From: Vreelandella andesensis
GTDB taxonomy: Bacteria; Pseudomonadota; Gammaproteobacteria; Pseudomonadales; Halomonadaceae
DNA length: 64,000 nucleotides
NCBI RefSeq assembly: GCF_003989795.1
Contig: NZ_RZHG01000008.1
Location: forward strand, 1 to 64,000
Direction: 5' to 3'
Shown here: positions 48,823 through 56,750 of the stretch, one piece after another
Numbering within the stretch: position 1 is the stretch's first letter
Layout: each line of letters begins with the position of its first letter
Made by a program: the position numbers and the translations under genes
The notes under the pieces: generated by a model
Seen by the model: the letters and a program-made list of their open reading frames with translations, nothing else
What the model was told of the DNA's origin: nothing
The model's database searches: none

Positions 48823-49368
48823 TTACTCGTTTTCGGTGAATGAACATACCGCGAATACGCTATAGCCAGCATCGCGAATTTTCTGGGAGCCGCCCAGCTC
48901 AGGCAGGTCAATAATAGTCGCAGTTTCCACCACGCGCCCACCAGAGCGTTGAATCAAATTTGCTGCGGCAAGCATAGTGCCACCCGTAGCAATCAAGTCA
49001 TCCATCAACAGGATACGATCGTCTTTCTGAAAAGCATCAGAGTGAAGCTCAACTTCAGAATGACCGTATTCAAGCGTGTAGGTCTCACTGATCGTCTTGA
49101 AGGGCAATTTGCCTTTCTTACGAACAGGAACAAAGCTGCAGCCTAACTCGTAGGCCAACGGCGCACCAATGATGAAGCCACGCGCGTCGATAGCCGCGAT
49201 GGCATCTAAGTTCATTTCCTGGTAGCGGTGCACGAAGCTGTCAATCAGCTTACGAAAGGCAGCACTATTTTGCAGTAGTGGGGTGATATCACGAAAATTC
49301 ACGCCCTTCTCTGGCCAGTCAGGAACCGTGCGAATAACGGACTTAATATAGTCGCCGTAGATGCTCAT
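48823..49368 (-). CDS. apt: adenine phosphoribosyltransferase
   Basis: This 181-aa enzyme makes AMP from adenine and PRPP. It shows [10 protein letters not shown], the ARGF substrate loop and the PRPP motif [18 protein letters not shown] about 6 bp upstream favours the start at 49368 over the ATG four codons earlier. It is followed tightly by gpt and ung. It competes with adenine deaminase for the same base. Confidence 0.95.
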   Translation of the reverse strand: MSIYGDYIKSVIRTVPDWPEKGVNFRDITPLLQNSAAFRKLIDSFVHRYQEMNLDAIAAIDARGFIIGAPLAYELGCSFVPVRKKGKLPFKTISETYTLEYGHSEVELHSDAFQKDDRILLMDDLIATGGTMLAAANLIQRSGGRVVETATIIDLPELGGSQKIRDAGYSVFAVCSFTENE

Positions 49369-49403
49369 CGCGTCTCTCATTGATTAAAAAATAAAGCGGG
49401 TAA

Positions 49404-50702
49404 TTAACCCAGGAAAAGAAACTTTGCTGCAAATAACAGTGCCAGCGTTATGACAGCAGGGTTCAAATCGCCGAACCGTCCTGAAAGTGCCTTGATCGCC
49501 ACATAGCTAATAAAACCAAGCGCAATTCCCTCAGCAATTGAGAAAGTTAGCGGCATAGCCAAAGCAGCGATCAGCACTGGTGCCGCGTCGGTTGGGTCAT
49601 CCCAATTCGCGTGAGCCAAGCTACCTGCCATCAAAACAGCCACGTACAGCAGCGCCCCTGCTGTTGCGTAAGCAGGAATAGACCCCGCTAACGGCGCAAA
49701 GAAAAGGCTAATCAAAAACAACAAACCGACCACAACAGCTGTTAAACCGGTACGACCGCCTGCAGCGATACCTGCGGTTGATTCGATATAGCTGGTTGTT
49801 GTCGAAGTACCCAATGCGGCACCCGCCATGGAAGCGGTACTATCGGCCATCATGGCGCGACCAATGCGTGGCAGCTTGCCATTTTCATCCAGCAGTTTGC
49901 CACGATGCGCTACACCTACCAACGTGCCTGAGGTATCAAACAGGTCCACAAACAAGAAGGCAAAAATAACGCTTAGCATCGCCACATCCAGCGCCCCCAT
50001 CAGATCCATCGCCATGAAGGTAGGCGCAATAGAAGGAGGCATCGACATAATACCGCCATACTGATTATGACCGAACAGCATCGCTAGGATAGTGACACCC
50101 AAAATGCCAATCATTACTGCGCCGGTCACGCGCAGGTAAGAAAGCGCTGTAATAACGAAAAAGCCCAGCAACGCGTAAAGTGCGGGAGGCTGAGACAAAT
50201 CACCAAGCGCTACATAAGTAGCTGGATTTGCGACAACAATACCGGCATTTTTAAGTGCAATCATCGCAAGAAACAAGCCAATACCCGCAGCAATGCCCAA
50301 GCGCAGCGACAGCGGTATTGAGTTGATAATCCACTCACGGATTTTAAAAATACTTAACAAAAAAAACGTCAAGCCAGAAAAGAAGACGGCACCCAATGCC
50401 GCTTCCCAGGTATAGCCCATCCCCAGTACAACACCGTAAGTAAAGAAGGCATTCAGCCCCATGCCTGGTGCTTGCGCGATCGGATAATTTGCCCAAAGCC
50501 CCATAACAAAACAGCCGATGGCAGCTGCGAGACAGGTAGCAACGAACACCGCGCCGTAATCCATTCCCGCTTCCGAGAGGATGCTCGGGTTAACGAAAAT
50601 AATATAAGCCATCGTAAGGAACGTGGTGAATCCAGCGATCACCTCGGTCTTTACATTGGTCTTCTGCTCAGTGAGCTTGAAGTAATTGTCCAGAAGTTTC
50701 AT
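49404..50702 (-). CDS. NCS2 purine permease (adenine/guanine/hypoxanthine type)
   Basis: This 432-aa transporter belongs to the AzgA-like branch of the NCS2 superfamily (AdeP/AdeQ/GhxP/PbuG). The opening YFKLTEQKTNVKTEVIAG and the motifs APGMGLNAFF, FVDLFDTSGTL and TSTTTSYIES identify the branch. It imports purine bases with protons; the exact base cannot be told. It lies upstream of apt-gpt-ung on the same strand. Its 5' leader contains a small hairpin GGTGA-CTTC-TCACC (50813-50826 complement). Confidence 0.9.
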   Translation of the reverse strand: MKLLDNYFKLTEQKTNVKTEVIAGFTTFLTMAYIIFVNPSILSEAGMDYGAVFVATCLAAAIGCFVMGLWANYPIAQAPGMGLNAFFTYGVVLGMGYTWEAALGAVFFSGLTFFLLSIFKIREWIINSIPLSLRLGIAAGIGLFLAMIALKNAGIVVANPATYVALGDLSQPPALYALLGFFVITALSYLRVTGAVMIGILGVTILAMLFGHNQYGGIMSMPPSIAPTFMAMDLMGALDVAMLSVIFAFLFVDLFDTSGTLVGVAHRGKLLDENGKLPRIGRAMMADSTASMAGAALGTSTTTSYIESTAGIAAGGRTGLTAVVVGLLFLISLFFAPLAGSIPAYATAGALLYVAVLMAGSLAHANWDDPTDAAPVLIAALAMPLTFSIAEGIALGFISYVAIKALSGRFGDLNPAVITLALLFAAKFLFLG

Positions 50703-50899
50703 GTCGTTTTTTATCCTTCGCGCTTACGCTGAATGCGTCCCTTGATGCGAGAAAAGCCGCACATACTACCGAAAGGCTCTACGCGTTGCGAGTGCCCCTG
50801 TGCTGCTAGCGTTGGTGAGAAGTCACCCACCTATCTATTATCAATAGCAAACTTCAGGCCATAAGCTAACCGATCGGTCAACGATAAGACCAATCACAC

Positions 50900-51526
50900 C
50901 TAAAGACGACTCTCTAATACCCTTTCGACTGTTTCAACAATTACCTGAGTTTGTGGGTCAATCTCGATATTAACCCAGTCGCCTAGTGGCCGATCTTTTA
51001 AAACCGTGCGCGCCAGTGTCTCTGGTATTAGATTGACACTAAACTCAACACCTGCCCCATCCCCCGCAGAACGCACGCTGCCTACCGTTAAGCTAATACC
51101 ATCAACGCCAATGTAACCCTTCTCGAATACAAACTTAGCGACTTTCTCTGGCAGTGAAAACCACAGCCGACGATTGTTGGGTGCTTCTTCTATCGCCACC
51201 ACTTTGGCCATACAAATAATGTGGCCTGACATGGAGTGCCCGCCAATTTCGTCACCAAAGCGCGCCGCACGCTCTATATTGACGCACTGCCCTGTCGCAA
51301 TTGCACCAAGATTCGTCAAACGCAACGTTTCACGCATCAGGTCAAAGCTGACATTTTCACCCTCGATCGCCGTTACCGTTAGGCAAACACCGTTATGGGC
51401 TACCGACGCGCCAATAGTAAGCCCTTGGCGCAACCCCTCCGGCAATGCGACTACATGGGTGCGAAACTCTTCCAATTCTCTAACAGCGACGACTTTAGCG
51501 ACGCCTTGCACGATGCCTGTAAACAT
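50900..51526 (-). CDS. ribC: riboflavin synthase alpha subunit
   Basis: This 208-aa enzyme makes riboflavin from two lumazine molecules. It contains two similar beta-barrel halves, with MFTGIVQG and SVAHNGVCLTV in the first and GYIGVDGISLTVG in the second. The start at 51526 has GAGGG 9 bp upstream; 20 extra codons before it are not needed. It is an isolated copy, not in a rib operon. The symbol follows E. coli naming (ribE in Bacillus). I see no FMN riboswitch in its leader. Confidence 0.95.
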   Translation of the reverse strand: MFTGIVQGVAKVVAVRELEEFRTHVVALPEGLRQGLTIGASVAHNGVCLTVTAIEGENVSFDLMRETLRLTNLGAIATGQCVNIERAARFGDEIGGHSMSGHIICMAKVVAIEEAPNNRRLWFSLPEKVAKFVFEKGYIGVDGISLTVGSVRSAGDGAGVEFSVNLIPETLARTVLKDRPLGDWVNIEIDPQTQVIVETVERVLESRL

Positions 51527-51766
51527 ATTGCTACGCCCTCTTTCTTTACGTATTAAAGCCAAAACAGGATCTAAAATTTTGTGCAAGCTTACTACTAATG
51601 CCCAGGCCTTGTGCAGCCAAACGGCTTGATATAAGCGTTGAAACGGTTTTTTTCTAATATTGATCGGTTGAAATTTAACTCATTAGAATTAATCACCGCC
51701 AAACATTACTAAATCAGCAAATAACCCTAATTCTTTGCATTAAAACATGAAATAGAGTGGTTCTAA

Positions 51767-51795
51767 TTGACATAGCACTCGCCACTCTTTAGACT
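51767..51795 (+). promoter_or_regulatory. metN: sigma70 promoter of the metNIQ leader
   Basis: TTGACA (51767-51772), a 17-bp spacer and TAGACT (51790-51795) form a near-consensus promoter. Transcription would start near 51802, placing the riboswitch-like structure right at the 5' end of the RNA. Confidence 0.8.
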
Positions 51796-51801
51796 TTCGC
51801 C

Positions 51802-51883
51802 GCAAATGTAATGACGCCGATTTGTACCCAGATTGCGGGCGTCCACCAAGCTGATTGTTTGGTGAAGTGCAGCTAAAAGGGTG
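51802..51883 (+). promoter_or_regulatory. SAM-II-class riboswitch aptamer candidate, metN leader
   Basis: A P1 stem pairs GACGCC (51813-51818) with GGCGTC (51838-51843) and encloses a 19-nt loop. That loop begins GATTT and ends ATTGC(G), like the L1 loop of known SAM-II RNAs. The 3' strand AGCTAAAAGGG (51871-51881) matches the SAM-II core AGCUAAAAAGGG with one A fewer. The pseudoknot P2 can form between ACCC (51826-51829, in L1) and GGGT (51879-51882). Between P1 and the 3' strand is an additional 6-bp hairpin CACCAA/TTGGTG (51844-51864), longer than the minimal aptamer. The location before methionine transport genes fits S-adenosylmethionine sensing. Family membership is by pattern recognition, not by a covariance-model search. 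Confidence 0.7.
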
Positions 51884-51897
51884 TGTCCAGCGTTGAT

Positions 51898-51925
51898 GGC
51901 CACCCGCGAGGGTGGCCTTTTTTTA
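51898..51925 (+). terminator. intrinsic terminator in the metN leader (expression platform)
   Basis: GGCCACCC-GCGA-GGGTGGCC is a perfect 8-bp hairpin with a GNRA tetraloop, followed by seven T residues, 63 bp before the metN start. The 5' arm CACCC (51901-51905) can instead pair with GGGTG at 51879-51883, which is the same segment used by the aptamer pseudoknot. The terminator and antiterminator are therefore mutually exclusive. Confidence 0.9.
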
Positions 51926-51987
51926 TTTCGCGCCCTACGCTTGCTCCCCCCGCACTCCGTCTTCGGCCTACCATTAAGGCAGACGCT

Positions 51988-53031
51988 ATGATTGAAATTA
52001 GCAACGTTAGTAAAACCTATGGCACCGGCAGTAATGCTGTTCATGCCCTAAAAGACGTTAATTTAACGATCCCCAAAGGCACTATCCACGGCGTTATTGG
52101 TCTTTCAGGCGCAGGTAAATCGACCCTTATACGGTGTGTCAACCTATTAGAACGGCCAAGCACTGGCAGCGTATCGGTTGATGGCCAGGAAATGACCCGC
52201 CTTAGTCGCGGGGAGTTAAACCGCGCCAGACACCGCATTGGAATGATTTTCCAGCATTTTAATCTGCTCACCACCCGCACAGTATTTGATAACGTGGCGC
52301 TCCCCCTTGAGTTAATGGGCGAAGATCGCCGTGCTATAAAGGATCGCGTAATACCGCTGCTGGAGCTGGTGGGTTTATCTGATAAAGCCAAACAATACCC
52401 AGCTCAGCTTTCTGGCGGTCAAAAACAACGTGTCGCCATCGCCCGGGCATTGGCCAGCAAACCCAACGTTTTGCTTTGCGATGAAGCCACTTCAGCGCTG
52501 GACCCACAGACTACTAGCTCCATCCTTGAGCTGCTGAGAGAAATTAATCATCAGCTTGGTATCACCATTTTATTGATTACTCACGAAATGGAAGTCGTGA
52601 AATCTATTTGCCACCGAGTCAGCCTCATTTCCGATGGAGAGCTGGTTGAAGACGCTGAGGTCGGTGATTTTTTCACCGCGCCTAACACGCAACTTGGCAG
52701 AGAATTTCTGAATGACTTTTTGCAACTAACGCCGCCTAAAGAGCTGATAGAGCGCTTGAGCGAAACGCCGAGCGAGCATACTCATCCCGTTGTTCGGTTA
52801 ACCTTCTCTGGCGATGCCGTCTCCACACCCCTTATTTCCCGACTAGCGCGGAAATGCAGCGTTGACGTCAGCATACTTCAGGCAAAGGTAGAGTCGATTC
52901 AAGACCGCACACTTGGATTAATGATTGCCGAGTTGCTCGGCAGCCCTGCTCAAACCCAGGAAGCAATGGCTTATTTAGAAGCACATCAACTACAGGTAGA
53001 GGTACTTGGTCATGTCCAGCGCAATGTTTGA
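51988..53031 (+). CDS. metN: methionine ABC transporter ATP-binding protein MetN
   Basis: This 347-aa ATPase powers import of D- and L-methionine. It has GLSGAGKST (Walker A near 40), LSGGQKQRVAIARAL and DEATSALDP, plus a C-terminal NIL regulatory domain (about residues 265-345) where methionine binds and inhibits transport. The start at 51988 has AAGG 8 bp upstream; a longer frame beginning inside the riboswitch is rejected. It overlaps metI by 20 bp. Confidence 0.96.
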   Translation: MIEISNVSKTYGTGSNAVHALKDVNLTIPKGTIHGVIGLSGAGKSTLIRCVNLLERPSTGSVSVDGQEMTRLSRGELNRARHRIGMIFQHFNLLTTRTVFDNVALPLELMGEDRRAIKDRVIPLLELVGLSDKAKQYPAQLSGGQKQRVAIARALASKPNVLLCDEATSALDPQTTSSILELLREINHQLGITILLITHEMEVVKSICHRVSLISDGELVEDAEVGDFFTAPNTQLGREFLNDFLQLTPPKELIERLSETPSEHTHPVVRLTFSGDAVSTPLISRLARKCSVDVSILQAKVESIQDRTLGLMIAELLGSPAQTQEAMAYLEAHQLQVEVLGHVQRNV

Positions 53032-53665
53032 TCTTGTTTTACAAGCCACGCTGGATACGCTTTACATGGTGGCGGTTTCAGGTGTAATTGCCACCCTGCT
53101 TGGCTTGCCACTTGGCGTAATGCTTTACGTGACACGCCCTCGCCAAATATTAGCGATGCCCGTACTCAACCAAGTGCTCGGCATTGTTACCAATGTTGGC
53201 CGTTCAATCCCCTTTATCATCTTAATGGTGGCAATCATTCCGTTCACGCGCATGCTAGTGGGTACTTCTATTGGCATTAATGCCGCTTCAGTGCCGTTAA
53301 CCATTGCCGCTATTCCATTTGTAGCCCGTTTGATCGAAGGTGCGCTCAACGAGATTTCACCTGGACTAATTGAATCCGCGCAATCCATGGGCGCCACGCC
53401 CTGGCAAGTCATTACCAAAGTACTGATTCCTGAAGCCAGGGGCGGCATCATCACAGGGCTAACGATTACATTAGTGACGCTGGTAAGTTACTCAGCCATG
53501 GCGGGAGCCGTAGGCGGCGGTGGTCTGGGAGATTTAGGAATTCGCTATGGTTATAACCGCTTTAACCCCACCATTATGCTGATTACTGTCGTTATTCTGG
53601 TGGTGATGGTTCAAGGCTTCCAGAGCCTGGGTGACTATTTGGTGCGTAAAAGTGATCGCAAGTGA
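53012..53665 (+). CDS. metI: methionine ABC transporter permease MetI
   Basis: This 217-aa inner-membrane permease has about five helices and the coupling loop SAQSMGATPWQVITKVLIPEA that contacts MetN. The ATG at 53012 is preceded by AGAGG; another ATG four codons later is possible. It overlaps the end of metN. metQ follows after 113 bp. Confidence 0.95.
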   Translation: MSSAMFDLVLQATLDTLYMVAVSGVIATLLGLPLGVMLYVTRPRQILAMPVLNQVLGIVTNVGRSIPFIILMVAIIPFTRMLVGTSIGINAASVPLTIAAIPFVARLIEGALNEISPGLIESAQSMGATPWQVITKVLIPEARGGIITGLTITLVTLVSYSAMAGAVGGGGLGDLGIRYGYNRFNPTIMLITVVILVVMVQGFQSLGDYLVRKSDRK

Positions 53666-53778
53666 TGATAGTTGCGCCTGTTATCGGCATATCTTAATAT
53701 AACTAAAACGCATTATAATTTTGTTTTTTATTGCTTCATAATTACATCCAATCGTTACTGTGCCACAGGAGTGACACC

Positions 53779-54570
53779 ATGCAAAAACTACTAATCGGCA
53801 GCCTGACTGCCCTAGCACTGGCCGTTAATGTTGCCAACGCAGAAACACGCACCATCAAAATGGGCACCGTAGCAGGCCCGGAAACCGAAGTCATGGAAGT
53901 GGCGGCTCGAATTGCCAAAGATGAGTACGATCTAATCGTCGAGATTATTGAGTTCACTGACTACGTCACCCCGAACGCTGCCCTCGCCGATGGCAGCTTA
54001 GATGCTAACGCTTACCAGCATGAACCCTACCTACAAGCCATGGTTAACGATCGTGGCTATGATCTTGCCATTGCCGGTTACACCTTTGTTTACCCGATTG
54101 GCGCCTACTCTGAGAAATACGACAGCATCGACGAGCTGCCCGAAGACGCTCTAATCGCACTGCCCAACGACCCATCCAATGAAGGGCGTGCGCTCATTCT
54201 GATGCACAACCAGGGCCTCATTACACTTAATGACCCGAGCAACCTAGAAGCCACCCCCATCGACATTGCTGAAAATCCGCGCAACTTCCGTTTTCGCGAA
54301 ATTGAAGCAGCACAGCTACCCCGCGTGCTACCCGACGTTGATATGGCGTTCATTAACAACACGTTCGCCCAACCGGCTGGTTTGAGCCTGAATGACGCAC
54401 TAATTAAAGAAGGCCCTGAATCTCCTTACGTCAATTTAATTGCAGTGCGCGGCGGCGATGAAGATCGCGAAGAAATTCGCCAACTGGTTGACGCTTACCA
54501 GCGTGACGAAGTCATCGAAAAAGCAGAAGAACTGTTTAAGGGTGCAGCAGTACCCGGCTGGATTGAATAA
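53779..54570 (+). CDS. metQ: methionine-binding protein MetQ (NlpA family)
   Basis: This 263-aa periplasmic substrate-binding protein delivers methionine to MetNI. The signal peptide (residues 1-21) ends NVANA-ET and has no lipobox cysteine, so it is probably soluble rather than a lipoprotein as in E. coli. The mature protein begins with the KMGTVAGPE strand. CAGGAG precedes the ATG at 53779. Confidence 0.94.
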   Translation: MQKLLIGSLTALALAVNVANAETRTIKMGTVAGPETEVMEVAARIAKDEYDLIVEIIEFTDYVTPNAALADGSLDANAYQHEPYLQAMVNDRGYDLAIAGYTFVYPIGAYSEKYDSIDELPEDALIALPNDPSNEGRALILMHNQGLITLNDPSNLEATPIDIAENPRNFRFREIEAAQLPRVLPDVDMAFINNTFAQPAGLSLNDALIKEGPESPYVNLIAVRGGDEDREEIRQLVDAYQRDEVIEKAEELFKGAAVPGWIE

Positions 54571-54597
54571 GCAGAACGGCTTTCTATCAATTCAATC

Positions 54598-54627
54598 AGG
54601 CCAGCCTTAGGGCTGGCCTGTTGTGTT
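54598..54627 (+). terminator. hairpin terminator after metQ
   Basis: AGGCCAGCC pairs with GGCTGGCCT around a short TTAG loop and is followed by a T-rich run (TGTTGTGTTT). It separates metNIQ from msrC. Confidence 0.7.
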
Positions 54628-54647
54628 TAACCCCATGAGGAATTCGT

Positions 54648-55124
54648 ATGCATAGCGTTGATTATGCGCTACTAAACCGCCAGCTAGAGGCACTGCTAGA
54701 CACACGTGACTGGCTAACTAACAGCGCACAAACCTGTGCCTTTATTCAGCACGCACTGTACGACATCAACTGGGTGGGGTTCTATTTGCAGCGCCAGCTC
54801 AATCAGCTCTGCCTTGGACCATTTCAGGGCAAGCCTGCCTGCCATCCAATCCCCTTCAACAAAGGTGTTTGCGGGGCTGCTGCTCGCCAACAAGCAACCC
54901 AACGCGTTGATGACGTTCACACTATTGCTGACCATATCGCCTGTGATACTGACTCGCGCTCAGAGCTCGTCGCTCCCATTGTTATCGACGGCCACCTCTG
55001 GGGAGTACTCGACTTGGACAGCCCACAGCATGCACGCTTTAGCCAAGAAGATCAGAATGGCATTGAGACACTCGTCGCAACGTTTATTCGCCAAACAGAT
55101 CTCCCCCACCTAATCGACCAATAA
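54648..55124 (+). CDS. msrC: free methionine-(R)-sulfoxide reductase
   Basis: This 158-aa GAF-domain reductase repairs free L-methionine-R-sulfoxide. The three conserved cysteines are Cys65, Cys75 and Cys99, with the same 10- and 24-residue spacing as in E. coli MsrC. The motif GPFQGKPACHPIPF surrounds the first. It lies downstream of metNIQ, so imported oxidised methionine could be repaired; readthrough of the intervening terminator would link their control. Confidence 0.93.
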   Translation: MHSVDYALLNRQLEALLDTRDWLTNSAQTCAFIQHALYDINWVGFYLQRQLNQLCLGPFQGKPACHPIPFNKGVCGAAARQQATQRVDDVHTIADHIACDTDSRSELVAPIVIDGHLWGVLDLDSPQHARFSQEDQNGIETLVATFIRQTDLPHLIDQ

Positions 55125-55125
55125 T

Positions 55126-55155
55126 AAAAAAGCCCCATGCAAGCATGGGGCTTTT
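55126..55155. terminator. bidirectional terminator between msrC and tRNA-Val
   Basis: AAAAGCCCCATGC-AA-GCATGGGGCTTTT is a perfect palindrome with A and T runs on either side. It can therefore stop both msrC transcripts and the tRNA transcripts arriving from the opposite strand. Confidence 0.9.
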
Positions 55156-55162
55156 AAGTATC

Positions 55163-55239
55163 TGGTAGGACCAGGCGGATTTGAACCGCCGACCTCCACG
55201 ATGTCAACGTGGCGCTCTAACCAACTGAGCTATGGTCCT
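55163..55239 (-). tRNA. tRNA-Val (GAC)
   Basis: This 77-nt tRNA has acceptor stem AGGACCA/TGGTCCT and an encoded CCA. The anticodon loop TTGACAT places GAC at 55203-55205. The T-arm GGTTCAAATC is intact. It is identical to the copy at 55280-55356. Confidence 0.97.
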
Positions 55240-55279
55240 AAATAGAAGTATATAAATAACTAGCTGCACACAAATGAGA

Positions 55280-55356
55280 TGGTAGGACCAGGCGGATTTG
55301 AACCGCCGACCTCCACGATGTCAACGTGGCGCTCTAACCAACTGAGCTATGGTCCT
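55280..55356 (-). tRNA. tRNA-Val (GAC), second copy
   Basis: It is identical over 77 nt to the neighbouring copy, 40 bp away on the same strand, so the two are probably one transcript processed into two tRNAs. The anticodon is GAC, reading GUC and GUU. Confidence 0.97.
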
Positions 55357-55374
55357 ACTGTGCAACGGATGCGT

Positions 55375-55402
55375 ATTTTACGTTTTCATAGCTGAATTGC
55401 AA
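55375..55402 (-). promoter_or_regulatory. promoter of the tRNA-Val pair
   Basis: On the minus strand TTGCAA (55397-55402), a 16-bp spacer and TAAAAT (55375-55380) lie upstream of the first tRNA, giving a leader of about 12 nt. Confidence 0.6.
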
Positions 55403-55538
55403 GCAGTTTTTAGCTCGTTGAAATAGAGCAAATGAACCAACTCATCTCAATTGCAAAGTGAGATCGACACTTATCCCTCCTTGCCGCTAAGCTGATCACA
55501 GATTAATACCTATTGACGGTTAGACCAGGAGGTAAACC

Positions 55539-56609
55539 TTGCTTGGGCCTTTGCTAGGATGCATCGCCATCTCATTGTTACTCGCCACATTCATTGCCCG
55601 CGTGCCTTTACGCTGGTGGTGGGTGCGAAGTTTTGAATTTCCCCGCCTGCAAATTGCCGTATTGGCGTTAGCGTGTGGCTCAGTAAGCCTGTGGTTATTA
55701 GCCCCGGGGCCTTGGCGCGTTACAGCGGTACTTATCTCACTCGTCACGCTAGCGCTTCAACTCCGCTACATCTTGCCGTGGACAAAACTATGGCCTGTAC
55801 AGGTAAAAACCGCACATAACGCACCTGAAGACCAAATGATTACGCTGTTAATCGCCAACGTTTTGACACCAAACCGTCAATCAAACAAGCTCCTAAGGTT
55901 AATAACGCGCCACCAGCCCGATATGGTTCTCACGTTGGAATCCGATCAATGGTGGCAAGATCAACTTGACCCTGCACTGGACGAACAGTGGCCCCATAGC
56001 GTTAAGATCCCTCTCGATAACCTTTATGGTATGCACCTCTATTCTCGCCTAGCACTGAAAAACACAGAGGTTAAGTGGCTTATTCAGGACGACATACCTT
56101 CGATTCACACCCAGGTAGAACTTAAAAGCGGTCAGCACATCCGCTTATTTGCTGTTCATCCAAGACCGCCAGCACCCAGTGAAAGTGAAAAATCTCTATG
56201 GCGAGACGCAGAACTTTTATGGATTGGAAAAGAAATTCACCGAAACCCCAAGGCCACTCTCGTTGCCGGAGATCTAAATGATGTCGCTTGGTCACGTACA
56301 ACGCGACGTTTTTGTCACATAGGGGGGATGCTCGACCCACGACGGGGTCGCGGCCTGTTCAGTACCTTTCATGCTAACTACCCCATCCTACGCTGGCCTC
56401 TCGATCACGTGTTTGTAAGCGAGCATTTCACGCTCGTAAACATGCAGCGCTTAGGCGCATTCGGGTCGGATCACTTTCCTATATTAGCAACGTTCTGCTA
56501 TCGGCCTTCTCGCCAAGATGAACACGAAACGCCCGACGCCAGTGCGGAAGAACGCCAAGAGGCGAGCGAAACCATTCAGAAAGGCAAAACGGAAAAGCAA
56601 GAAACGTAA
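55539..56609 (+). CDS. membrane-anchored endonuclease/exonuclease/phosphatase family protein
   Basis: This 356-aa protein has two or three N-terminal hydrophobic segments (about residues 1-85) and an EEP-fold catalytic domain. That domain shows LIANVL, the acidic TLESD, AVHPRPPAP, GDLNDVAWS and the C-terminal GSDHFPIL motif (catalytic Asp-His). Family members act on nucleic acids, phospholipids or inositol phosphates; membrane anchoring suggests a lipid or periplasmic role. The start is TTG at 55539, strongly supported by AGGAGGT 5 bp upstream. The C-terminal tail is highly charged (many Glu and Lys). Confidence 0.85.
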   Translation: MLGPLLGCIAISLLLATFIARVPLRWWWVRSFEFPRLQIAVLALACGSVSLWLLAPGPWRVTAVLISLVTLALQLRYILPWTKLWPVQVKTAHNAPEDQMITLLIANVLTPNRQSNKLLRLITRHQPDMVLTLESDQWWQDQLDPALDEQWPHSVKIPLDNLYGMHLYSRLALKNTEVKWLIQDDIPSIHTQVELKSGQHIRLFAVHPRPPAPSESEKSLWRDAELLWIGKEIHRNPKATLVAGDLNDVAWSRTTRRFCHIGGMLDPRRGRGLFSTFHANYPILRWPLDHVFVSEHFTLVNMQRLGAFGSDHFPILATFCYRPSRQDEHETPDASAEERQEASETIQKGKTEKQET

Positions 56610-56622
56610 CTGCCTGCCTTTC

Positions 56623-56670
56623 TTAACAACCCTTTTTTTAGCAACCTCTTTTTTAGCAACCCTATTTTAA
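56623..56670. repeat. 15-bp tandem repeat, three copies, after the EEP gene
   Basis: TTAACAACC, TTAGCAACC and TTAGCAACC each head a unit at 56623, 56638 and 56653, followed by T-rich tails; a fourth weak copy begins near 56667. The array starts 13 bp after the EEP stop codon. Confidence 0.8.
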
Positions 56671-56750
56671 CAGTCGCGCTTATTAACAACCGCTAATTGT
56701 TAAAAGTCACACATCGCTAGGAAGCGCTGATCGTCATAAACCTATCGAGG

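Noticed and set aside
51527-51766. FMN riboswitch in front of riboflavin synthase
   Set aside because: None of the conserved FMN-element blocks is visible in the leader.
51811-51876. 21-codon frame with three Cys codons in the metN leader, a possible attenuator peptide
   Set aside because: It starts only about 9 nt from the predicted RNA start with no ribosome site, has no run of Met codons, and coincides with the riboswitch-like fold.
51883-51987. N-terminal extension of MetN starting inside the leader
   Set aside because: It would translate through the terminator and adds 35 residues not found in MetN; the ATG at 51988 has a proper ribosome site.
55163-55356. Direct 77-bp repeat resembling a two-unit repeat array
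   Set aside because: It is explained by two identical tRNA-Val genes.
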